Positions 35,871 through 44,355 of a stretch of 64,000 nucleotides of DNA are shown in pieces (the stretch's first letter is position 1; each line of letters opens with the position of its first letter). The DNA is from Muricauda sp. SCSIO 64092. Its GTDB lineage: Bacteria > Bacteroidota > Bacteroidia > Flavobacteriales > Flavobacteriaceae. Position numbers and translations under genes: made by a program. The notes under the pieces were generated by a model. That model worked only from the letters and a program-made list of their open reading frames with translations, did not search any database and had not been told where the DNA came from. The stretch covers positions 3,365,001-3,429,000 of the forward strand of contig NZ_CP095413.1 in the NCBI RefSeq assembly GCF_023016285.1. Reading direction: 5' to 3'.

Positions 35871-36242
35871 TCAAAAACTTACCGTACATGCATTGGATTT
35901 ACCAAACCAGCGCACGCGATTTTTGGAGGCAATAGTGTAAATGGTATCCCTAATAATTTTTGGGATGTAGGCAAGCAAAGCGGCTACCAATCGCCACTTG
36001 GGAATTTTTGATACAATTTCCAGAAAACCATCGGAATGGGTATGGGGGCCATTTTCATCAAAAAGGATAACGGTGGTCAGGTCTTCGGTCGGAAAACCGT
36101 ACTGTTTGAGCAATACCTGTCCCTTTGGGGATTGAAAGGGGACAAATTGAAATATATCATATGGAGCAAATTTTAGCAACCAACCCACAACCCCATTACA
36201 TAGGTTGCATTCCCCGTCAAAGATGATGATGTTCTTTTCCAT
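35871..36242 (-). CDS. DCC family thiol-disulfide oxidoreductase (DUF393)
   Basis: This 123-residue protein belongs to the DCC/YuxK family. The signature D-x-x-C-x-x-C occurs as IIIFDGECNLCNGVVGWLL with Cys12 and Cys15. A WLLKFAPYDIF segment and the C-terminal ASKNRVRWFGKS-x-C also fit, although the final Cys (NACTVSF) is more distant from the usual family end. It is predicted to be a thioredoxin-like redox protein of unknown partner. The next minus-strand gene upstream, murF, ends 84 bases away. Confidence 0.88.
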   Translation of the reverse strand: MEKNIIIFDGECNLCNGVVGWLLKFAPYDIFQFVPFQSPKGQVLLKQYGFPTEDLTTVILFDENGPHTHSDGFLEIVSKIPKWRLVAALLAYIPKIIRDTIYTIASKNRVRWFGKSNACTVSF

Positions 36243-36326
36243 ACGAATTGGTTTAGTTACGCTTTAGTTCGTTGGAAAGGTGGGACCATTTCAATAAAAT
36301 CCCACTTTTAGGAAAAGTTTGGCAAA

Positions 36327-37601
36327 TCAGAGAAGGTCAAGAATACGTTCCATGGCCATTCCCCGAGACCCTTTTATTAAGAGTGTGCCCTGCGGTAATG
36401 GGTTTTGCAAAAGATATTTTTTCAAATCTTCGAAGGAAGAAAAAGTAAGGGCATTGGTCCTGGTGTCTGCAAAGTGCTCCCCGACCAAAAAGACGTGGTC
36501 AAACCCTAGTTTTTCCGCTAGGTCGGTTATGGCCTGGTGTTCTTTGGCTGCAGCCTCACCCAGTTCAAACATATCTCCAAGAAAAAGGACTTTGCGTTTC
36601 GCCTTCACCTTGGCAAAGCTTTTTAAGGCAACCTCCATACTACTGGGGTTGGCATTATAGGCATCCAATACAATGTGGTGCCCCCCCTTTTTCAACAATT
36701 GCGATCGGTTGTTCCCTGGAATGTAGGCAGCAATGGCTTTCTTGATGTCCTCAAGGGGAACATTAAAATACTTACCGATCACTACCGCCGCACAGCAATT
36801 GGGAAAATTATAGGCACCTACCAATTGTGTTTCCACTGTAATGTTCTCGAACTCCAGCTGAACAAAAGGTTCGGCGGTCAGGAGTTTTATGGTGTAATAG
36901 TTACCGTCCGTCTGGCTAAAGCCAAACTTTTTTACATAATGTGATAGTTTTTCCTTTTGAATGGGATCGTCGGCGTTTAGGAATACCTGTCCGTTGTTGG
37001 CCAGTAAGTAATCATATAATTCACTTTTCCCCTTAATTACACCTTCAACGCCCCCAAAACCTTCCAGATGGGCTTTCCCAAAATTGGTGATATAGCCGAA
37101 GTCCGGTCGGGAGAGGTTGGAAAGAAACTCAATTTCCTTTTGGTGGTTGGCCCCCATTTCAATAATGGCCATTTCGGTATCCTCCCTTATACTCAGTAAG
37201 GTTAAGGGAACCCCAATGTGATTGTTGAGATTGCCCTGGGTGGCAATGGTGCTGTACTTTTTGGATAGTACGGCATAGATCAGTTCCTTTGTCGTGGTTT
37301 TGCCATTGCTTCCGGTCAAGGAAATTACAATCGCCTTGCTCTTGTTCCTGTGATAGGTGCCCAGTTCCTGTAAGGTCTTCAGCACATCATCCACCAAAAT
37401 GGTTTTATCATCAAGTTGGAATTCAGGTTCGTCAATTATGGCATAGGCGGCCCCTTTTTTTAGTGCTTCCTTCGCAAAGGCATTTCCATTAAAATTCGGT
37501 CCTTTCAGGGCAAAGAAAAGGGAGTCTTGTTCAATTTTTCGGGTATCCGTTGATATATTTCCGTACTGTAAAAACAGTTGGTGCAATTGTTCCAAATCCA
37601 T
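36327..37601 (-). CDS. murF: UDP-N-acetylmuramoyl-tripeptide--D-Ala-D-Ala ligase
   Basis: MurF completes the peptidoglycan pentapeptide in the cytoplasm, joining D-Ala-D-Ala to UDP-MurNAc-tripeptide with ATP. The 424-residue protein has the N-terminal substrate-binding domain (ISTDTRKIEQDSLFFALKGPNFNG, shortened as landmark) and the P-loop SLTGSNGKTTTKE (about residues 94-106). Further conserved segments are EMGANHQKEIEFL, TNFGKAHLEGFGG, and the C-terminal LDAYNANPSSMEVAL and VLFLGDMFELG. It lies between gldJ and a DCC protein gene on the minus strand; in other flavobacteria murF also neighbours gldJ, to my knowledge. Confidence 0.96.
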   Translation of the reverse strand: MDLEQLHQLFLQYGNISTDTRKIEQDSLFFALKGPNFNGNAFAKEALKKGAAYAIIDEPEFQLDDKTILVDDVLKTLQELGTYHRNKSKAIVISLTGSNGKTTTKELIYAVLSKKYSTIATQGNLNNHIGVPLTLLSIREDTEMAIIEMGANHQKEIEFLSNLSRPDFGYITNFGKAHLEGFGGVEGVIKGKSELYDYLLANNGQVFLNADDPIQKEKLSHYVKKFGFSQTDGNYYTIKLLTAEPFVQLEFENITVETQLVGAYNFPNCCAAVVIGKYFNVPLEDIKKAIAAYIPGNNRSQLLKKGGHHIVLDAYNANPSSMEVALKSFAKVKAKRKVLFLGDMFELGEAAAKEHQAITDLAEKLGFDHVFLVGEHFADTRTNALTFSSFEDLKKYLLQNPLPQGTLLIKGSRGMAMERILDLL

Positions 37602-37612
37602 AAATCGAAGAT

Positions 37613-37645
37613 AAAAAAAGCCCTTGATTCAATATCAAGGGCTTT
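37613..37645 (-). terminator. Terminator after gldJ
   Basis: A perfect 12-bp stem, AAAGCCCTTGAT (37617-37628) with ATCAAGGGCTTT (37634-37645), has a 5-base loop. On the minus strand it ends in a long T run, 19 bases after the gldJ stop. Confidence 0.9.
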
Positions 37646-37663
37646 CAAATGAATATCAAATAT

Positions 37664-39322
37664 TTATTTGGCTTTCTTGTGCCTTATCGTTTTCTTGGTT
37701 TTGGATTTAGATCCTACCCGTGACATGGCACATCTAAACCCGATATCGTCCGTAGCCATATATTGTGGTAGGTACCTCCGTTGCGCGGGATCCAACCAGA
37801 ATGCCCTGTCCCTCCAAGAACCACCTTTATAGACCCTTACTTCATCGTTGATTAGGGAAGTCCTGTAGTTAGAGGTATCATACTGACGTAACAATTTGCC
37901 GGTGGAGTCCCTTTCCACTTTGTGTGAAGGGGAATCGTACATTTTTCTATTGTCCTCTTCTTCATCACTAAAACGCTCGAAGAATCTGGAAGACCCGGGG
38001 TCACCATCCCGAAATCCTCTATTGTCACTGGTCGAGAAGTTTGTCCTTAAGTAGGTTTCTTCCTCGCCAATGGGTACTTCTTTGATTTCACCTGGTAGGT
38101 TCACCGCGACAACTCTGCCGTTTGGAAGGGTGTCATACACTATTTCATCACGTAGGACATCTACTTTGCCGTCCTCACCGATCGCCTTTTTCAAATAGAT
38201 ATTCCCTCGATAGTAATTAAAGTCGCTAATTTCATCATCAACAATTGGTCTGTAGACATCAGCTACCCATTCACTTACGTTACCTGCCATGTCATAAAGG
38301 CCAAAATCATTGGGTTTGTAAGACTTAACTTCTGCAGTGATATCGGCTCCATCATCGGACCAACCGGCGATTCCACCGTAATCCCCCTTACCTTGTTTAA
38401 AGTTGGCCAATTGGTCACCACGACCTACACGTTGGCCATTTCTTGTATAATCACCTTCCCATGGATATTTCTTTCTACCCCTGTAATTGTTGTATTCCCT
38501 GGTCCCGATCAAAGCTTGAGCGGCGTATTCCCATTCGGTTTCGGTAGGTAAGCGGTACTCCGGAGTGATGATACCACTACTGCGCTTGGCAAAAACGTTG
38601 ATGGAATCCCTTTTCTGTTTTCCTTGAAGTGAATCTATTTCACCGCCATAAACGGATTCGGGGTTATTTAAGTAAGCTTCGGTACTAAAGGTTCCATTGA
38701 CCTCACCATTGACTACGCCGTACATGGCATCTTCGGACAAGAACCCTTCCCTCACCAACATGATCTCATTGACCCTATCCGTACGCCATTCCGCATACTG
38801 TGTGGCTTGAACCCAGTTAACACCAACTACTGGGTACTCTGCATAGGCCGGATGCCTCAAATAGCTATTGGTCATTGTTTCATTAAAACCCAAACGGTTT
38901 CTCCATACCAAAGTATCCGGCAAGGCCCCTCTGTAAATGTTTTCATACATTGGATTCTCGGGAGGATATACCGCCTTTAAGTAATCCAGATATTCCAAAT
39001 ACATTACATTGGTCACCTCAGTCTCGTCCATATAAAAGGATTGGACATGCTGCTGCGTTGGTGAATTGTTCCAGTCATGCATGATGTCGTCCTGAACTTT
39101 TCCCTTGGTGAAGGTTCCTCCTTCCACAAATACCGTACCTGGAGGAGTTTCTTGTTCTTTAAAATCGGAATTATACTGAAAACCACCTTCCTTGGCATTA
39201 ATTTTCCAACCTGTGGCCCTTGATATGTTTTTGGAAGAGGAAGATGATGAATTTTTACAGCTAGAAAGGGTTCCCACAACCAGAAAAGAAGAAAGAACAA
39301 CTTTTGCAACGTATTTTTTCAT
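37664..39322 (-). CDS. gldJ: Gliding motility lipoprotein GldJ
   Basis: GldJ is an essential part of the flavobacterial gliding machinery and stabilises GldK and other proteins of the type IX secretion system. The 552-residue protein (561 in F. johnsoniae) starts MKKYVAKVVLSSFLVVGTLS followed by the lipid-bearing Cys22 and a Ser-rich tether. The rest is a formylglycine-generating-enzyme (SUMF1)-like fold with PPGTVFVEGGTFTKG, MDETEVTNVMYLEYLDYL, YRLPTETEWEYAAQA, YDMAGNVSEWVADVYR and VYKGGSWRDRA. The gene uses the ATG at 39322, since a 42-residue extension would precede the signal peptide. It diverges from porV. In F. johnsoniae the gene next to gldJ is porU, which is missing here. Confidence 0.95.
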   Translation of the reverse strand: MKKYVAKVVLSSFLVVGTLSSCKNSSSSSSKNISRATGWKINAKEGGFQYNSDFKEQETPPGTVFVEGGTFTKGKVQDDIMHDWNNSPTQQHVQSFYMDETEVTNVMYLEYLDYLKAVYPPENPMYENIYRGALPDTLVWRNRLGFNETMTNSYLRHPAYAEYPVVGVNWVQATQYAEWRTDRVNEIMLVREGFLSEDAMYGVVNGEVNGTFSTEAYLNNPESVYGGEIDSLQGKQKRDSINVFAKRSSGIITPEYRLPTETEWEYAAQALIGTREYNNYRGRKKYPWEGDYTRNGQRVGRGDQLANFKQGKGDYGGIAGWSDDGADITAEVKSYKPNDFGLYDMAGNVSEWVADVYRPIVDDEISDFNYYRGNIYLKKAIGEDGKVDVLRDEIVYDTLPNGRVVAVNLPGEIKEVPIGEEETYLRTNFSTSDNRGFRDGDPGSSRFFERFSDEEEDNRKMYDSPSHKVERDSTGKLLRQYDTSNYRTSLINDEVRVYKGGSWRDRAFWLDPAQRRYLPQYMATDDIGFRCAMSRVGSKSKTKKTIRHKKAK

Positions 39323-39654
39323 AAGACTTGAGTTCTGAGCCATTCTCATTATAAATGGCACTTTAGTTTCATTTGATTTAAACCAGTTTTCGGCTTTAAA
39401 ACGAAAAATTGGGAACAATATTTTACCGTACAAAAATTTTGCGTACAATTAATTATCTGCTCGTATGCTTTACAAACGTAGCTTCCACCACAATAGTATC
39501 GGCTTGTACGGAATTAACAGAATTCCGTACTTTAAACTTTTATCGAAAAGTAATAGGTGCGCATAAGAATTTAATAAAAAGCCCGTTTAACCATAATATG
39601 TCCAGACACTTTTGATATTTGGTCATAGATAAGAACGTTCGACTACCCAATAAA
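39323..39654. promoter_or_regulatory. 332-base divergent gldJ-porV regulatory region
   Basis: The region has no gene. It holds four GTAC-cored sites: CCGTACAA (39426-39433), GCGTACAA (39441-39448), TTGTACGG (39504-39511) and CCGTACTT (39525-39532). The last two form a 10-bp perfect inverted repeat with a 5-base loop (39506-39530). This looks like an operator or an RNA hairpin in the porV leader. No clean promoter was found. Confidence 0.5.
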
Positions 39655-40806
39655 ATGATGAAAATGAAAAAGTTCATTCTTTTAGCTTCCATACTGTTAG
39701 TAGCTAAAGTTTCCTCCCAACAAGAACGCGCCATTACCACCGCTGTTCCATTTTTGAACATTGCCGCGGATGCAAGGAGTTCCGGTATGGGGGATATGGG
39801 TGTTGCCACTCCCATGGATGCGTTTTCACAGCAATGGAACCCTTCCAAATATGCTTTTGCAAAACAAAAACTGGGTGTAGGGGTAAGTTATACCCCTTAT
39901 TTGGAGAGTATTGTTACGGATATTGCGCTTTTGAGTGCCAATGTATATAATAAAATCAATGAAGGAAGTGCCTTTGGTTTTGGGATACGGTTTTTTGGCC
40001 TGGGTGAAATTGAATTGAGGCAGACTGCAACTGAAGACCCTAGGATTGTTGAGCCCAATGAATTTTCGGTGGAAGGTTCATATTCCCTTAAATTGAGCCC
40101 AACCTTTGCGATGTCCGTTGGGGGAAGGTTCATAAGTTCCAATCTAAGGTTTCAGGAAGGGACACAGGATTCCCAGGCTGGAAATGCTTTTGCAGTGGAC
40201 GTTTCAGGTTTTTATCGTTCCCGGGAAATCGCATACAATTCCTTTAATGGTAGATGGAGGGGAGGCTTTAATATATCCAATGTAGGGGGCAAGATCCAAT
40301 ACGATGGTGGCGGTCAGGAAAACTTCTTGCCGACCAATTTGAAATTTGGTGGCGGTTTCGATTTTATTTTTGATCCGGACAATGTTTTGGGAATTTATAC
40401 GGAATTCAACAAGCTTTTGGTGCCGACGCCCAGGGATTTTGACGGGGATGGGGACATTGATTCCGAAGATACCAATGAATACGAACAGATAAGCTTTTTC
40501 AATGGGATATTTGAGTCCTTTGGAGATGCGCCGGACGGATTTAGTGAAGAACTTCAGGAAGTTACCTGGGCACTGGGAGCAGAGTATCGCTATTTGGAAT
40601 CCTTTATGCTTAGGGCGGGATATTTCAATGAAAATGAGGAAAAGGGATCGCGCCAGTTTTTTACATTGGGGGCGGGGTTCAAGTTTAAATCCACACAGAT
40701 AGACCTTTCCTATTTGTTCTCTACGGCGCAAGTTCGCAATCCATTGGAAAACACGTTGCGATTTTCCCTTACCTTTAATTTTGGTGAAGAGATTTATATC
40801 GACTAA
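39655..40806 (+). CDS. porV: Type IX secretion outer-membrane protein PorV (LptO)
   Basis: PorV is the outer-membrane beta-barrel that shuttles C-terminal-domain cargo from the type IX translocon to the PorU sortase. The 383-residue protein has a signal peptide (MMKMKKFILLASILLVAKVS, then SQQERAI) and the family N-terminus AITTAVPFLNIAADARSSGM, followed by GDMGVATPMDAFSQQWNPSK. An EF-hand-like loop DFDGDGDIDSEDTNEYE occurs in mid-barrel. The end ENTLRFSLTFNFGEEIYID is typical. Three adjacent in-frame ATGs leave the exact start open by up to three codons. Downstream cdd and pdhA follow the known flavobacterial order, but porU is not adjacent. Confidence 0.93.
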   Translation: MMKMKKFILLASILLVAKVSSQQERAITTAVPFLNIAADARSSGMGDMGVATPMDAFSQQWNPSKYAFAKQKLGVGVSYTPYLESIVTDIALLSANVYNKINEGSAFGFGIRFFGLGEIELRQTATEDPRIVEPNEFSVEGSYSLKLSPTFAMSVGGRFISSNLRFQEGTQDSQAGNAFAVDVSGFYRSREIAYNSFNGRWRGGFNISNVGGKIQYDGGGQENFLPTNLKFGGGFDFIFDPDNVLGIYTEFNKLLVPTPRDFDGDGDIDSEDTNEYEQISFFNGIFESFGDAPDGFSEELQEVTWALGAEYRYLESFMLRAGYFNENEEKGSRQFFTLGAGFKFKSTQIDLSYLFSTAQVRNPLENTLRFSLTFNFGEEIYID

Positions 40807-40828
40807 CTACGATAATATTGAAGTATGG

Positions 40829-40854
40829 ACCCTGACAATCGTCGGGGTTTTTTA
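40829..40854 (+). terminator. Terminator after porV
   Basis: ACCCTGAC (40829-40836) pairs with GTCGGGGT (40841-40848), one G-T pair, loop AATC, followed by TTTTT. Confidence 0.85.
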
Positions 40855-40856
40855 TT

Positions 40857-41016
40857 GAAGTGATTTAAACTTTTTCCATTTGCTAAAAAATTGTCCTTTT
40901 TTGCCCATTTTTCTTCTTTTTTTCCTTCCGTGGCCCTGCCATGCAACTCAAAAAAGCTTTCAAATGGTCAAAAAATGCCTAATTTTCGCCTAAACGCAAA
41001 AAGTTTAAATCACTTC
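40857..41016. repeat. 160-bp long inverted-repeat element
   Basis: The ends GAAGTGATTTAAACTTTTT (40857-40875) and AAAAAGTTTAAATCACTTC (40998-41016) are perfect 19-bp inverted copies. The arms go on pairing imperfectly for about another 30 bases; TTTTTTGCCCATTT on one arm matches TTTTTTGACCATTT on the reverse complement of the other. The core is GC-richer. This is MITE-like or a large intergenic hairpin, placed directly after the porV terminator and 25 bases before cdd. No coding capacity is present. Confidence 0.8.
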
Positions 41017-41041
41017 ATTTTTAGAAATGAACCATAACTAA

Positions 41042-41524
41042 ATGGAAAAAAAACAGATTGGCTTCGAACTTTCAATATTCCATTCGTTGGATGAAATGTC
41101 CATGGAAGACATCACCCTGGTGAATGAAGCGGAAAAAGCAAGGCAAAGTTCCCATTCCCCCTATTCCAAATTCAGTGTTGGTGCAGCGCTTCTATTGGAA
41201 AATGGAAAGATTGTTTTGGGGAGTAACCAGGAAAATGCTTCCTTTCCTGCCGGAATTTGTGCCGAGGGCGTAGCGGTGTCCAGTGCTGGAACCAATTACC
41301 CCAATGTGGTGATCAAGGCCATTGCGATCACTGCTGCCTCCCAATCACATCAACTCACCTCTCCGGCAGCACCCTGTGGTATTTGTAGACAGACCATAGT
41401 TGAATACGAAAAAAAGCAGGGAAGCCCCATTAGTATCATCATGAAAGGACAAGCAGGCCCCATCTATAAATGTGGCTCCATTTCCGATTTGTTGCCCCTA
41501 GGGTTTGATGACTCTTTTTTATAG
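41042..41524 (+). CDS. cdd: Cytidine deaminase
   Basis: This enzyme deaminates cytidine and deoxycytidine to uridine for pyrimidine salvage. The 160-residue protein carries the tetrameric-type zinc site: Cys73 with the proton-shuttle Glu75 in ICAEGVAVSSAG, and Cys112 and Cys115 in PCGICRQTIVEY. YSKFSVGAALLLENGKIVLG followed by NQEN is the substrate-binding part. An N-terminal extension of about 30 residues precedes the core fold, as in other flavobacterial homologues. The gene follows the long inverted-repeat element by 25 bases and precedes pdhA. Confidence 0.95.
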   Translation: MEKKQIGFELSIFHSLDEMSMEDITLVNEAEKARQSSHSPYSKFSVGAALLLENGKIVLGSNQENASFPAGICAEGVAVSSAGTNYPNVVIKAIAITAASQSHQLTSPAAPCGICRQTIVEYEKKQGSPISIIMKGQAGPIYKCGSISDLLPLGFDDSFL

Positions 41525-41564
41525 GATTCTTAATTCTATTTTTTCACCACATAAGATGTTTGTG

Positions 41565-41572
41565 TATTTTTG
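41565..41572 (+). promoter_or_regulatory. Candidate -7 element for pdhA
   Basis: TATTTTTG matches TAnnTTTG and lies 41 bases before the pdhA start. The -33 region is only T-rich. Confidence 0.4.
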
Positions 41573-41613
41573 TTTTTCGCTTGAAAAAAGTGAACAACTA
41601 ACAATTTGCATCA

Positions 41614-42612
41614 ATGAAGAAAATCACAAAAGAGGTTTACCTTAAATGGTATGAAGACATGCTTTTTTGGCGGAAGTTTGAGGATAAGCTCGCGGCCGTT
41701 TACATACAACAGAAAGTAAGGGGTTTTCTCCATTTGTACAACGGACAGGAAGCGGTTTTGGCGGGCGCGTTGCACGCCATGGATTTGACCAAGGACCGTA
41801 TGATAACGGCTTACCGAAACCACGTTCAACCCATAGGGATGGGTGTTGACCCAAAAAAGGTTATGGCGGAGCTTTTTGGAAAGGTTACGGGAACCTCCAA
41901 GGGAATGGGCGGTTCCATGCATATTTTTTCCAAGGAATACCGTTTTTATGGGGGGCATGGAATTGTTGGTGGCCAAATACCCCTTGGTGCCGGTCTTGCA
42001 TTTGCGGATAAATATTTCAAAAGGGATTCAGTTACCCTTTGCTATATGGGCGATGGGGCGGTAAGACAAGGGTCGTTGCATGAAACGTTTAATCTTGCCA
42101 TGCTATGGCAACTGCCAGTTGTTTTTATCTGTGAAAACAATGGATATGCCATGGGAACATCGGTTGCAAGAACGGCGTATACCACTGATATCTGGAAACT
42201 GGGACTGGGCTATGAGATGCCTTGTGCCCCAGTTGATGGGATGGACCCTGCCATTGTCGCCAAAGAAATGGACAAAGCCATTGAAAGGGCAAGAACAGGG
42301 GGAGGTCCAACATTTTTGGAGATGAAAACCTATCGCTATCGCGGTCACTCCATGTCGGATGCACAGCATTACCGAACCAAGGATGAGGTTGAGGAATACA
42401 AAAAGATTGATCCCATCACCCAGGTCAAGGATGTGATCCTGGAGAAGAAATATGCCACGGAAGAAGAAATAAAGCAAATTGACAAGAGGGTAAAGGTTCT
42501 GGTCTCCGAATGTGAAAAGTTTGCCGAAGCGTCCGAATACCCTCCTGTGGAACAATTGTACGATACGGTTTACGAACAAGAAAATTATCCATTCATACCA
42601 CACAAATTGTAG
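41614..42612 (+). CDS. pdhA: Pyruvate dehydrogenase E1 component, alpha subunit
   Basis: This 332-residue subunit of heterotetrameric E1 decarboxylates pyruvate using thiamine diphosphate. The thiamine motif runs from CYMGDGAVRQGSLHETFNLA to FICENNGYAMGTS. KVTGTSKGMGGSMHIFSKEY and MKTYRYRGHSMSDAQHYRTK, with the conserved His-Ser pair near the phosphorylation loop, are typical. The length is normal. The E2 gene follows after 4 bases, but the beta subunit gene (pdhB) is not in this cluster and must lie elsewhere, as in other flavobacteria to my knowledge. Confidence 0.96.
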   Translation: MKKITKEVYLKWYEDMLFWRKFEDKLAAVYIQQKVRGFLHLYNGQEAVLAGALHAMDLTKDRMITAYRNHVQPIGMGVDPKKVMAELFGKVTGTSKGMGGSMHIFSKEYRFYGGHGIVGGQIPLGAGLAFADKYFKRDSVTLCYMGDGAVRQGSLHETFNLAMLWQLPVVFICENNGYAMGTSVARTAYTTDIWKLGLGYEMPCAPVDGMDPAIVAKEMDKAIERARTGGGPTFLEMKTYRYRGHSMSDAQHYRTKDEVEEYKKIDPITQVKDVILEKKYATEEEIKQIDKRVKVLVSECEKFAEASEYPPVEQLYDTVYEQENYPFIPHKL

Positions 42613-42616
42613 CTAG

Positions 42617-44257
42617 ATGGCAGAAGTAATCAATATGCCCAGGTTGAGCGATACCATGGAAGAAGGTACGGTCGCCAAATGGTTAAAGAAAGTAGGGGAT
42701 AAAGTTGAAGAGGGAGACATCCTTGCAGAGATTGAAACCGATAAAGCTACTATGGAATTCGAGTCCTTCCATGAGGGAACGCTTTTGCATATAGGCATTC
42801 AAGAAGGGGATGGTGCTCCCGTGGATTCTTTATTGGCGATTATTGGCGAGGAAGGGGAGGATATTTCTGCCCTGCTAAATGGAAGTGGAACCGCAACAAC
42901 GGAACCTGAAGTGCCTGAACCAAAGGACGAAGGGGCTTCCCCATCCCCAGCTGCTGGGGGAGCAATCCCGGAAGGTGTGGAAATCATTACGATGCCCCGC
43001 CTAAGTGACACTATGGAAGAAGGTACGGTGGCATCATGGTTGAAAAAAGTTGGGGATACCATTGAGGAAGGGGATATCCTGGCCGAGATTGAAACGGACA
43101 AAGCGACCATGGAGTTTGAATCCTTCTATTCAGGGACCTTATTGCACATAGGAATCCAGGAAGGGGAAGGAGCTCCGGTAGACTCTTTACTGGCCATCAT
43201 AGGGCCGGAGGGGACCGATGTCAATGCCGTTCTAAGTGCAGGGTCTTCCACTGCCGGTGCCGCGGAAAAAGAGACTGCCTCCGTGGAAGACAATACCGAA
43301 ACGGCAAAAGATGCAGAAGTTCCCGTGACAGTTTCAAGTACTTCTTCAGGAGAGCGAATTTTTGCTTCACCTTTGGCAAAGAAAATAGCTGCCGATAAGG
43401 GAATCGACCTTTCCCAAGTCAATGGTTCGGGAGATAATGGAAGGATTGTCAAGCGCGATGTTGAGAATTACCAACCTTCAACTACTGCTGCGCCTCAGGC
43501 CGCCGCCGCTACAACTGCGGCTGATACCGCATCGGTAGCAGCTTCTGTTGCCCCGGTGTCATTGCCGGTTGGTGAAGAGGGTTCGGAAGAAGTGAAGAAC
43601 TCCACCATGCGAAAGGTCATTGCCAAACGTTTGGGTGAGTCCAAATTCAGTGCACCACATTACTATTTGACCATAGAAGTGGATATGGACAACGCCAAAG
43701 CTTCCCGATCGCAGATCAATACCTTACCCGATACCAAAGTATCCTTCAATGATATGGTGTTGAAGGCCTGTGCCATGGCTTTGAAGAAACATCCACAGGT
43801 AAATACTTCCTGGAATGGGGATACTACCAGGTACAACCACCATATACATATGGGGGTGGCCGTAGCCGTAGACGATGGATTGGTGGTGCCCGTCCTAAAA
43901 TTTGCCGATCAAATGAGCCTTACCCAAATTGGGGGGGCGGTAAAGGATTTGGCGGGACGTGCCAGGTCAAAAAAGATAAAGCCGGACGAGATGGAAGGGA
44001 GTACGTTCACGGTTTCGAACTTAGGGATGTTCGGTATTTTGGAATTTACTTCCATTATCAATCAACCCAATTCGGCAATATTGTCTGTCGGCGCCATTGT
44101 GGAAAAACCCGTTGTTAAAAATGGGGCCATTGTGGCCGGGAGTACCATGAAGGTAACTTTGGCCTGTGATCATAGAACCGTGGACGGTGCCACAGGTGCA
44201 CAGTTTTTACAAACGCTGAGGGCGTATTTGGAAAATCCCGTCACTATGTTGGCCTAG
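42617..44257 (+). CDS. Pyruvate dehydrogenase E2 (dihydrolipoamide acetyltransferase)
   Basis: This 546-residue core enzyme moves the acetyl group from lipoamide to CoA. Two nearly identical N-terminal lipoyl domains are seen (about 1-80 and 121-200), each with MPRLSDTMEEGTVA and ETDKATMEFES; the lipoylated lysines are Lys43 and Lys162. Ala/Pro/Glu-rich linkers follow. The peripheral subunit-binding domain lies near residues 250-290 (FASPLAKKIAADKGIDL, then GSGDNGRIVKRDV). The C-terminal catalytic domain has the active-site DHRTVDGATGAQF. The gene is coupled to pdhA with a 4-base gap and a terminator follows. The duplicated lipoyl domains differ from each other at few positions, which suggests recent duplication or conversion. 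Confidence 0.95.
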   Translation: MAEVINMPRLSDTMEEGTVAKWLKKVGDKVEEGDILAEIETDKATMEFESFHEGTLLHIGIQEGDGAPVDSLLAIIGEEGEDISALLNGSGTATTEPEVPEPKDEGASPSPAAGGAIPEGVEIITMPRLSDTMEEGTVASWLKKVGDTIEEGDILAEIETDKATMEFESFYSGTLLHIGIQEGEGAPVDSLLAIIGPEGTDVNAVLSAGSSTAGAAEKETASVEDNTETAKDAEVPVTVSSTSSGERIFASPLAKKIAADKGIDLSQVNGSGDNGRIVKRDVENYQPSTTAAPQAAAATTAADTASVAASVAPVSLPVGEEGSEEVKNSTMRKVIAKRLGESKFSAPHYYLTIEVDMDNAKASRSQINTLPDTKVSFNDMVLKACAMALKKHPQVNTSWNGDTTRYNHHIHMGVAVAVDDGLVVPVLKFADQMSLTQIGGAVKDLAGRARSKKIKPDEMEGSTFTVSNLGMFGILEFTSIINQPNSAILSVGAIVEKPVVKNGAIVAGSTMKVTLACDHRTVDGATGAQFLQTLRAYLENPVTMLA

Positions 44258-44298
44258 TTTTTTACTTCAATTATAAGGCATAACGTCAAAAATCAATC

Positions 44299-44326
44299 AA
44301 AGCATCTTTAGGGATGCTTTTTTTAT
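44299..44326 (+). terminator. Terminator after the pdhA-E2 operon
   Basis: AAAGCATC (44299-44306) pairs with GATGCTTT (44313-44320) around a 6-base loop and runs into T residues, 42 bases after the E2 stop. Confidence 0.85.
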
Positions 44327-44355
44327 CTTTATCAGGTATTGGAAATACGTAGAAA

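Noticed and set aside
37664..39322. GldJ as a formylglycine-generating enzyme for the sulfatase
   Set aside because: GldJ has the SUMF1-like fold but is a lipoprotein with clear similarity to gliding GldJ. The required active-site Cys pair was not seen, and it is 3 kb away on the other side of several genes.
39409..39615. A 68-codon plus-strand frame between gldJ and porV, considered as a porU remnant
   Set aside because: It has no similarity to the C25 sortase that I can see and overlaps the GTAC sites and the inverted repeat.
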